DNA from: Desulfobulbaceae bacterium UBA5173
GTDB taxonomy: Bacteria; Desulfobacterota; Desulfobulbia; Desulfobulbales; Desulfobulbaceae
Length of the DNA: 19,429 nucleotides
Assembly: GCA_002413355.1 (NCBI GenBank)
Contig: DHWV01000004.1
Coordinates: 1-19,429, forward strand
Direction: 5' to 3'
Position numbers and translations under genes: made by a program. Numbering within the stretch: position 1 is the stretch's first letter; each line of letters opens with the position of its first letter. This document shows, one piece after another, positions 7,279 to 12,844 of this stretch. Below the pieces are notes generated by a model. The model was not told the DNA's origin, made no database searches, and worked only from the letters and a program-made list of their open reading frames with translations.

Positions 7279-9504
7279 GTGATTCCCAAAAAGTCAGTCA
7301 ACGTTGACAGCGCAGAGGAGCTGATCTGCACCAGCAGATTCGGCAGCTTTTTCGGTGTGCCGCAGCCGGTTTTCGACCGCGTCTGGCAGGCCCTGAGCAG
7401 CCCGGAGAGCAGGCCGGTGGCCTATGTTTCGATGGAGATCGGCGCAGACCCGGACATCTTCCATCCAGTACAGGATTTCCTTCGGGTGCAGGGCGGTGCC
7501 AAGAGCGAGAACCCGGCCTGCCTGCGTCAGATAGAAAAATATCTGCGCGGCCCCCGCAAGATTCCCAACTACAGCGGCGGCCTTGGCGTACTGGCGGGTG
7601 ACACCCTGAAGAGCTTCGCTGACCTGCACATGCCGGTTTTTGCTGTCTCCCTGCTTTACCGGGAAGGCTATTTTTCTCAGTTAGTTGACTCCAGAGTTGG
7701 CCAGATTGACCAAGCGACCCAGTGGAATCCTGAGAATACGCCCAGCCTCTTTCGCTTAGAAGATCCAGACAAGCCTGGCGAGCCGCTGGAATTGACCGTG
7801 CCGTTTTTCAACGAGTACGACCATCCTACCGAAGCCAAGGCCCATGTCTGGATGAAGATGGAGATCAGCGAGGAGCTGGATTATTTTGTGCCGGAATTCC
7901 TTTTGGATTACTCGATTCCCTCCTCGCCGCCTTGGGTGCGGGAGGCAGGGCTGCGTCTGTATAGCTCGAAATCCGATATCATGAAGGCCAATCAGCGGCG
8001 GATGCTCGGTTCGGGCGTTTTGCCGTTGGCTGAACGGCTGGGGCTGACCTTTGGCACTATTCATCTCAACGAGCAGCACGGCGTGACGGTTACGCTACAT
8101 CTCATTCTCCGCCAGTTAGAGAAAACGTTAGGGCCGAACTGCCGTAGCTGCATGAGCGACAAGGATATTCTGGCAGCGGCGGACGAAGCGGCCAAGCGGA
8201 TTGTTTACACCATTCATACCCCGGTCAAGGCTGGGCATGACCGCTTTGCCCGTTCGCTCTACACCGGCATCAGTCACGCCACCGGCTGCCGCATCCTTGA
8301 CCTGCTCGCCAACGACCCGGAATCGCCGCACGAGTACAACTTCACCGCCTTCGCCATGCGAGTCAACCGGGCGGTGAACAGCGTCAGCCGCCTGCACCGG
8401 GACGTGACCCGCAAGCAGTTCCCTGAGTTTGCGGATAAAATTAGGGCAGTGACCAACGGCGTGCATCATCTGACGTGGATCAGCGAGGCACGGGCGAGGA
8501 TCTTTGACAACACGGACGAGCTGCTGGGCTGGCGCGATGATCCCGGCATCTTCGGCGAAGCGCGGCTGGAGGAGGATCCAGCCTTCCCAGGCAGACTGAA
8601 GCAGGCCTGGGAAGAGGACAACCGCGTCCTTGTCGCCTATGTCAACCGAATGCTCAGTGAGCACCGCGCCTTGGCGGAGACAACGTGGATTGATCCACCC
8701 AACTATCTTTCCCATCTCAAGCAGGGCGAGGGCAGCCTGCTCAGTCCCGGCGTGTTCACCATCGGCTTTGCCCGACGTTTTTCAACCTACAAGCGGGCTG
8801 ACCTGATCTTTGAGGACATCCCCGCGCTGGCCGACATCCTCTTGCAGAACAACTGGCGGGTCAACTTCCTCTTTGCCGGTAAAGCGCATCCGCAGGACGA
8901 GCCAGGCAAGTCGGTGCTCAAGCTGATCTTGGACAACCAAGAGGAGCTGTACCGGCGCAGCAAGGGCTTGGCACGGCTGATCTTCATCCCCGGCTATGAC
9001 ATGAAGATCGCCAAGATGATGGTATCAGGCGTGCATACGTGGCTGAACAGTCCCAAGCGGCCCTTGGAAGCCTCTGGCACCAGCGGCATGAAGGCAGCGA
9101 TGAACGGCGTGCCTAACCTCAGTGTGATGGACGGCTGGTGGGTGGAAGGCTATCATGAGGGCCAGACCGGCTGGAAGTTCGGTTATGAAGGGCCAATCCG
9201 CCACGACAGCTTGAGCGAGGATCCAGCCACCCTGCTGTATGGCGAGGATTCGCGCTCGTTCTATGAGCTGCTGCCCAAGGTGTTGGAGCTGTTCTATGCC
9301 CGCCCGGATGAGTACCTCAAGCTGGCGGTCAACAATCTGCGGCTGAACGTGCCGATCTTCAACACCCACCGGATGGCGGCGGAGTATGTCCGCAAGTACG
9401 AGCTGCGGCTCGCCCCGGAGACTGAAGCCCGCGTCCTCGGCTTCGCCCGGCTCTACAAAAGCGACTCCTGCGACTGGACAAACCCGCAGGCTCAACAGGC
9501 ATAG
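7279..9504 (+). CDS. glgP: Alpha-glucan (glycogen/maltodextrin) phosphorylase
   Basis: A 741-residue glycosyltransferase family 35 phosphorylase of the short alpha-glucan type, releasing glucose 1-phosphate from glycogen or maltodextrin. Visible motifs are AYVSMEIGADP, then IPNYSGGLGVLAGDTLKSFADL, the HLNEQHGVTVTLHLI stretch, TIHTPVKAGHDRF, VTNGVHHLTW, GFARRFSTYKRADLIF, the FAGKAHPQDEPGK segment and ASGTSGMKAAMNG with the PLP lysine near residue 605. Between the SMEIG and YSGGLG motifs there is an extra segment of roughly 35 residues (about 57-92) compared with the compact forms I recall. The start is a GTG at 7279 with no convincing Shine-Dalgarno, so the exact start is uncertain. The stop is 17 nt before the next gene. 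Confidence 0.93.
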   Translation: MIPKKSVNVDSAEELICTSRFGSFFGVPQPVFDRVWQALSSPESRPVAYVSMEIGADPDIFHPVQDFLRVQGGAKSENPACLRQIEKYLRGPRKIPNYSGGLGVLAGDTLKSFADLHMPVFAVSLLYREGYFSQLVDSRVGQIDQATQWNPENTPSLFRLEDPDKPGEPLELTVPFFNEYDHPTEAKAHVWMKMEISEELDYFVPEFLLDYSIPSSPPWVREAGLRLYSSKSDIMKANQRRMLGSGVLPLAERLGLTFGTIHLNEQHGVTVTLHLILRQLEKTLGPNCRSCMSDKDILAAADEAAKRIVYTIHTPVKAGHDRFARSLYTGISHATGCRILDLLANDPESPHEYNFTAFAMRVNRAVNSVSRLHRDVTRKQFPEFADKIRAVTNGVHHLTWISEARARIFDNTDELLGWRDDPGIFGEARLEEDPAFPGRLKQAWEEDNRVLVAYVNRMLSEHRALAETTWIDPPNYLSHLKQGEGSLLSPGVFTIGFARRFSTYKRADLIFEDIPALADILLQNNWRVNFLFAGKAHPQDEPGKSVLKLILDNQEELYRRSKGLARLIFIPGYDMKIAKMMVSGVHTWLNSPKRPLEASGTSGMKAAMNGVPNLSVMDGWWVEGYHEGQTGWKFGYEGPIRHDSLSEDPATLLYGEDSRSFYELLPKVLELFYARPDEYLKLAVNNLRLNVPIFNTHRMAAEYVRKYELRLAPETEARVLGFARLYKSDSCDWTNPQAQQA

Positions 9505-9521
9505 ACTGAAAGGAGAACAGC

Positions 9522-9953
9522 ATGGCCCGTCATATCAATCCGAGCGGATCGACCAACAAAGCCATTGACGCGCTAGACCGCAAACGGGAGCGGGAACGCC
9601 GCCGCATTCTCAGCAAGGCAAGGGACACGGCCCCGGAACTGGCTGTCAGGGTGGTGCAGCGGCTCCTGGACGCGCACATCATTGAGACCAACGATGTGCA
9701 GGCCATTCAGGATGGCTTTGAGCGGCAGCTACGCGAGCCTGCGGAGATGGAGGAGTTTGAGATCCGCCTGAAGATCGCTGACATTCGCAGCGTGGCACCA
9801 GACCCGAACATCCTCAGCCTCTATCTGACCGCCTACATCATTGATCATCTTGTTGACCATCCGAAGGTGCAGGATGTGTTCGGCGACGACGCAGCTATTT
9901 ACGCTGCGGTTGATTCCGTGCTGTCCAAACTCCGCTCTGGGGATGATGACTGA
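9522..9953 (+). CDS. Conserved-looking hypothetical protein, helical, 143 aa
   Basis: I do not recognise this family. The ATG follows AAAGGAG with good spacing. The N-terminus is basic (DRKRERERRRILSKAR), the rest is acidic and predicted mostly helical (AVRVVQRLLDAHIIETNDVQAIQDGFERQL, then LSLYLTAYIIDHLVDHPKVQDVF), ending in RSGDDD. No cysteine, no signal peptide and no membrane segment is seen. It lies 17 nt after the glucan phosphorylase and shares one base (TGATG) with the following radical SAM gene, so it may be a partner or small subunit for that enzyme. Confidence 0.7.
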   Translation: MARHINPSGSTNKAIDALDRKRERERRRILSKARDTAPELAVRVVQRLLDAHIIETNDVQAIQDGFERQLREPAEMEEFEIRLKIADIRSVAPDPNILSLYLTAYIIDHLVDHPKVQDVFGDDAAIYAAVDSVLSKLRSGDDD

Positions 9954-11233
9954 TGAGCGGGATCAGGCGGCCTGCGCTGGTCTTTGCCAACAAGAAAGGC
10001 GAGATCATTGATTATGACGGCTTGGAGATGGCGGGCAGCAGCGCGGGCGAGTTCCGCCGCTTGGAGCCTGAGGAGCTGATCCCTCTGCCGGAAGGCAGCG
10101 AGCTGTTTGTCCTGCCCGGCAGGCTGCCTGTGGGCATTGAGGCGGACAGCGGCGAAGCGGCCCTGCTCGATGAAAATCCCTATGACGGCAGCCCGGAGAT
10201 CTCAGCAGTGGCCGCCTTCATGGCCCCAGCGCACACCGCCATTTACTCCGCCGCCTATCAGACCCAGCCGAACGCCCCGCTCCTGCCGCTCTTCGCTTAC
10301 ACCGCTGTGGGCTGGCAGGATGGCAGATTCGTGGTTGCCGCCTTCCGCAGCGACAGCGACATCCGCCAAGACCCCAAGGGCTTCAACCAGAAGCAGATTG
10401 ACAAGAAGACAGCGGCCAAGCTAAAGCAATATCCGCACAACCGCCTCATCCAGCATCTCGGCAAATGCTGCCTGACCTACGCCTGTCCGGCTGCCCGCAA
10501 CTACTTCCTTGGCCGTTGGGAGGCCCCGCTGCCGACCTCGCCTTGCTGCAACGCGGGCTGCATCGGCTGCATCTCCCAGCAGCCGAGCGGCTGCTGCCCG
10601 TCCACGCAAGATCGCATCCATTTCGTTCCCTCCGCATCTGAGCTGCTGGAAATCGCTGTGCCGCATCTGGAAAAGGCGGACAGGGCGGTGGTCAGCTTCG
10701 GCCAAGGCTGCGAGGGCGAACCGCTGCTACAAGCACCCACGTTGGAATCCTCCATCCGCCAGATGCGGGCGCAGACCAGCAAGGGCACGATCAACCTCAA
10801 CAGCAACGCCAGCATTCCTGCCGCTGTTGACCGGCTCGCCACCGCTGGGCTGGACTCGATACGGGTGTCGATGAACTCCGCCCGCACCGAGTTCCACCGC
10901 CGCTACTACCGCCCCAAGAATTTCTCCTTTGCCGAGGTGCGCCAGACCATCGAGGTGATGAAGGGGCATGGCCGCCACGTTTCGCTCAACTACTTCATCC
11001 TGCCCGGCTTCACCGACGATCCCGACGAATACGCCGCTCTCTGCGAGCTGATCGAAGCCTGCCCGCCTGACCTGATCCAGCTCCGCAACCTGAACATGGA
11101 CCCAGAGCATTACCTAAAGACCGTCGGCCATGCGCCAACCAAACCCGCGCTGGGGATGCTCCGCTGGCTGGAGCTGCTGAAGGCCCAGTTCCCGCAGCTC
11201 AAGTTCGGCTATTTCAATCCCGCCTTGCGGTGA
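9953..11233 (+). CDS. Radical SAM protein of unknown substrate
   Basis: A 426-residue protein with an N-terminal domain of about 170 residues that I cannot assign, followed by a radical SAM core. C199-x3-C203-x2-C206 (CNAGCIGC) is the SAM 4Fe-4S motif. GQGCEGEPLL fits the GGE-type SAM-contact strand, and later TINLNSNASIPAAV, LDSIRVSMNSA and VSLNYFILPGFTDDPDEY fit the TIM-barrel strands. Extra cysteines flank the motif (172, 173, 178, 198, 214, 215), which could bind another metal or cluster. No SPASM-like C-terminal cysteine cluster is present. Co-transcription with the 143-residue protein is likely; a link to glycogen metabolism is suggested only by position. Confidence 0.85.
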   Translation: MSGIRRPALVFANKKGEIIDYDGLEMAGSSAGEFRRLEPEELIPLPEGSELFVLPGRLPVGIEADSGEAALLDENPYDGSPEISAVAAFMAPAHTAIYSAAYQTQPNAPLLPLFAYTAVGWQDGRFVVAAFRSDSDIRQDPKGFNQKQIDKKTAAKLKQYPHNRLIQHLGKCCLTYACPAARNYFLGRWEAPLPTSPCCNAGCIGCISQQPSGCCPSTQDRIHFVPSASELLEIAVPHLEKADRAVVSFGQGCEGEPLLQAPTLESSIRQMRAQTSKGTINLNSNASIPAAVDRLATAGLDSIRVSMNSARTEFHRRYYRPKNFSFAEVRQTIEVMKGHGRHVSLNYFILPGFTDDPDEYAALCELIEACPPDLIQLRNLNMDPEHYLKTVGHAPTKPALGMLRWLELLKAQFPQLKFGYFNPALR

Positions 11234-11425
11234 AAGCAGCACCCGCCGCCGTAAGGATGCGCGGCGTTCCTCTGCCGCAGACTGCCAAATGCCCCTCTGC
11301 CGTCGGCCAACCTGGCCGGGTGCACACTACCATAACCACGCCCAGCCATGCGGCGGCAGAAGATTTCTCCCTATAGCCGAAATGAACAGGACGAACAAAA
11401 TAACACCAATGTGTTGGAGCAAAGC

Positions 11426-11632
11426 ATGAGAGAGTTCAGCGTCATCATCGAGCGGGACGAGGAAGGCTGGTTTGTTGCCACCGTGCCTGAGCTGCGCGGC
11501 TGCCATACGCAGGCACGGTCGCTTGACCAGCTGATGGAGCGAGTCAAAGAGGCGATAGAGCTGTGTTTGGAGGTAGAGACTCCGGTAGCCAATCAATTCA
11601 TTGGCATCCAGCGGGTGGCTGTTGCGGCATGA
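11426..11632 (+). CDS. hicB: HicB-family antitoxin (short form)
   Basis: A 68-residue partial RNase H-fold antitoxin. The motifs FSVIIERDEEGWFVATVPELRGCHTQARSL (two halves: SVIIERDEEGWF and VATVPELRGCHT) and MERVKEAIELCLE are typical of the HicB/UPF0150 family. The ATG at 11426 is preferred to one at 11348 because GGAG lies six bases upstream and the protein then starts at the family boundary. It lacks a C-terminal DNA-binding domain, so autoregulation may need HicA or another factor. Its stop overlaps the hicA ATG (ATGA). The antitoxin-first order differs from the textbook hicA-hicB order but is common. The 11234-11425 gap upstream holds only a small CGGCCA/TGGCCG dyad at 11304-11318. Confidence 0.88.
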   Translation: MREFSVIIERDEEGWFVATVPELRGCHTQARSLDQLMERVKEAIELCLEVETPVANQFIGIQRVAVAA

Positions 11633-11853
11633 GCATATTTCCCTCACTGACAGGCGGCAGATTGATCAAGGCCTTGGAGCGTGTCGGGTCTGTAGTTATC
11701 CGCATCAAAGGTAGCCATCATTTTCTGCGGCACGAAGATGGCCGCTGCACGGTTGTGCCAGTGCATGGGAATGAGAGCATCGGCAAGGGGCTTTTTGCAC
11801 AAATACTGCGGGATTGCGATCTCAGCAGGGAAGAATTGCAAGAGTGCCTTTGA
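11629..11853 (+). CDS. hicA: HicA-family mRNA interferase toxin
   Basis: A 74-residue HicA toxin with the double-stranded RNA-binding-like fold; HicA cleaves mRNA during translation until bound by HicB. Family motifs seen are LTGGRLIKALERVG, then RIKGSHHFLRH with the catalytic histidine at residue 30, the CTVVPVHGNESIGKGL segment and ILRDCDLSREEL. The ATG at 11629 overlaps the hicB stop by four bases (ATGA); an upstream in-frame start at 11563 lies inside hicB and would add non-family sequence. The key residues are intact, so the toxin is probably functional. The repeat array starts about 15 nt after its stop. Confidence 0.92.
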   Translation: MSIFPSLTGGRLIKALERVGSVVIRIKGSHHFLRHEDGRCTVVPVHGNESIGKGLFAQILRDCDLSREELQECL

Positions 11854-11869
11854 GAGAGGTGTGTTTCAA

Positions 11870-12015
11870 GGGCACCCTTGAGGAAAAGTAGTGGGTACCC
11901 ATCAGGCATTCTGGTGGGTACCCTTGAGAATATCTGGAGGGTACCCACTAACGTGTCTGATGGGTACCCTGTAGACTGCCTGATGGGATCCCTCCAGTTT
12001 GGCGGCAGGGTGCCC
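11870..12015. repeat. 23-nt-period palindromic octamer array A (7 octamers)
   Basis: Seven GGGNNCCC octamers lie exactly 23 nt apart at 11870 (GGGCACCC), 11893, 11916, 11939, 11962 (all GGGTACCC), 11985 (GGGATCCC) and 12008 (GGGTGCCC). The six 15-nt spacers between them differ from each other, but most end in CTGAT, CTGGA or CTGGT or begin with ATCAG, TCCAG or TTGAG, so octamer plus flanks often extend the palindrome. The first and last octamers are reverse complements of each other; with flanks they form the 12-bp inverted repeat TCAAGGGCACCC (11866-11877) and GGGTGCCCTTGA (12008-12019). This is not a CRISPR: repeats and spacers are far too short and spacers recur in the second array. Confidence 0.9.
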
Positions 12016-12030
12016 TTGAGGATGCCTTTC

Positions 12031-12058
12031 GTAGGGTCACGACATGTCGTGACCCTAC
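12031..12058. repeat. 28-bp perfect palindrome at end of array A
   Basis: GTAGGGTCACGACA is followed directly by its exact reverse complement. It begins at the position where the next octamer of the 23-nt grid would fall and ends 27 nt before the start codon of the BrnT-like gene. The 27-nt leader 12059-12085 ends in CAGGTGCGCAGGC plus one base and must contain the ribosome binding site; the same leader precedes the Roco gene. As RNA it could fold into a 12-bp or longer hairpin. Confidence 0.9.
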
Positions 12059-12085
12059 CCCACAAACAACACAGGTGCGCAGGCT

Positions 12086-12358
12086 ATGCAATTTGATTTC
12101 AATGAGGAGAAGAATCAGCTCCTGCTGCGCGAGCGTGGCGTTACATTTCAGGATGTGATCAAGGCTGTCCTGAACAAGGGCGTGCTGGCTGACTTCCCTC
12201 ATCCCAATGCTGACCGTTACCCAAATCAGCGCATTCTTGTTGTGGAGATTGACCGCTACACGTGCTGCGTGCCATATGTGACCGACGGAGCAACGATGTT
12301 CCTCAAAACCATCTTTCCGAGCCGTAAATTCATGCACCTGCTGGAGGGCGAAAAATGA
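12086..12358 (+). CDS. BrnT-like toxin of a toxin-antitoxin pair
   Basis: A 90-residue protein starting FDFNEEKNQLLLRERGVTFQ, the typical opening of BrnT/RelE-fold toxins (F-D/E-x-x-x-KN-x4-R/K-x-RG-V-x-F). It continues PHPNADRYPNQRILVVEID, VPYVTDGATMFLKTI and FPSRKFMHLL, matching a subgroup of this fold with an Asn-Gln core rather than classical BrnT. I infer ribonuclease activity from the fold only. Its stop overlaps the antitoxin ATG (ATGA, 12355-12358). The start codon abuts the repeat-derived leader. Family assignment is moderately sure; an unclassified relative of BrnT is the alternative. Confidence 0.75.
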   Translation: MQFDFNEEKNQLLLRERGVTFQDVIKAVLNKGVLADFPHPNADRYPNQRILVVEIDRYTCCVPYVTDGATMFLKTIFPSRKFMHLLEGEK

Positions 12359-12654
12359 CCATGCCGAACAAGACAGCTCCGCTGGATCAGGAAGAGCAGG
12401 ACTTGCTGGAAGCGATTGAGCAGCTCGACGCGCAATCCTTGCCTCCCGTATCTCCAGAACGGCAGCAGCTCTTCCGGGAAGCTGCGGCCAGCTTTGTCAG
12501 CAGGGAAACCAGTCTGAGCATCAGCATGGATGCCTTGGACATGGAGGAGCTGCGCAAGCGGGCGGCCAGCAGAGGCATCAGATGCCAGTCGTTTGTCAAA
12601 GACATCCTGCATAAGTATCTCACTGGCCAGCTTCTTGAGAAGAACGCCTGCTGA
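12355..12654 (+). CDS. Ribbon-helix-helix antitoxin (CopG/BrnA-like)
   Basis: A 99-residue protein, the likely antitoxin for the preceding BrnT-like toxin. The N-terminal half (residues 1-50) is acidic and probably the toxin-binding arm. Residues 52-93 form the DNA-binding ribbon-helix-helix: TSLSISMDALDMEELRKRA as strand and first helix, then SRGIRCQSFVKDILHKYLTG as turn and second helix. Such proteins usually bind a palindrome in front of their own operon, and the array and 28-bp palindrome just upstream of the toxin gene are obvious candidate operators. Array B begins at its stop codon. Confidence 0.82.
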   Translation: MTMPNKTAPLDQEEQDLLEAIEQLDAQSLPPVSPERQQLFREAAASFVSRETSLSISMDALDMEELRKRAASRGIRCQSFVKDILHKYLTGQLLEKNAC

Positions 12655-12674
12655 GGCCCGGCAGAAAATCTGGT

Positions 12675-12774
12675 GGGCACCCTTGAGAATATCTGGAGGG
12701 CGCCCATCAGACACGTTAGTGGGTACCCTTGAGACACGCTGATGGGTACCCTCCAGTTTGGCAGCAGGGTGCCC
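12675..12774. repeat. 23-nt-period palindromic octamer array B (5 octamers)
   Basis: Five octamers lie exactly 23 nt apart at 12675 (GGGCACCC), 12698 (GGGCGCCC), 12721 and 12744 (GGGTACCC) and 12767 (GGGTGCCC). A degenerate unit may precede them (12652-12674, starting at the antitoxin stop codon and ending CTGGT). The array is colinear with the last five octamers of array A: the spacer at 12683-12697 is identical to 11924-11938, the spacer at 12752-12766 differs by one base from 11993-12007, and the spacer at 12706-12720 is the exact reverse complement of 11947-11961. As in array A the outer octamers are reverse complements of each other. Confidence 0.9.
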
Positions 12775-12789
12775 TTGAGGATGCCGGAT

Positions 12790-12817
12790 GTAAGGGCGGT
12801 TCGCAAACCGCCCCTAC
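12790..12817. repeat. 28-nt near-palindrome at end of array B
   Basis: GTAAGGGCGGTT pairs with AACCGCCCCTAC around CGCA with one mismatch (11 of 12 pairs). It has the same length and the same distance to the downstream ATG as the palindrome of array A, but the arm sequence differs, keeping only the outer GTA-GGG and CCC-TAC. The leader 12818-12844 matches 12059-12085 at 25 of 27 positions. The arm resembles dispersed GC-rich palindromes seen in many genomes, which is recollection and not a search result. Confidence 0.85.
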
Positions 12818-12844
12818 CCCACAAACAACGCAGGTGCGCAGGCG

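Noticed and set aside
11304..11318. CGGCCA-ACC-TGGCCG dyad as terminator of the radical SAM operon
   Set aside because: The stem is only 6 bp and no T-run follows; it could equally be an operator or chance.
11718..12096. Open frames on both strands running through array A (and similar ones through array B) with repeating GYP, VGTL and RVP residues
   Set aside because: The 23-nt period shifts frame every unit and the units happen to lack stops, so several frames stay open. The frames overlap the toxin genes and have no convincing ribosome binding sites.
11870..12774. The octamer arrays as a CRISPR
   Set aside because: Repeats are 8 nt and spacers 15 nt, spacers are shared between the two arrays, and no cas gene is present.
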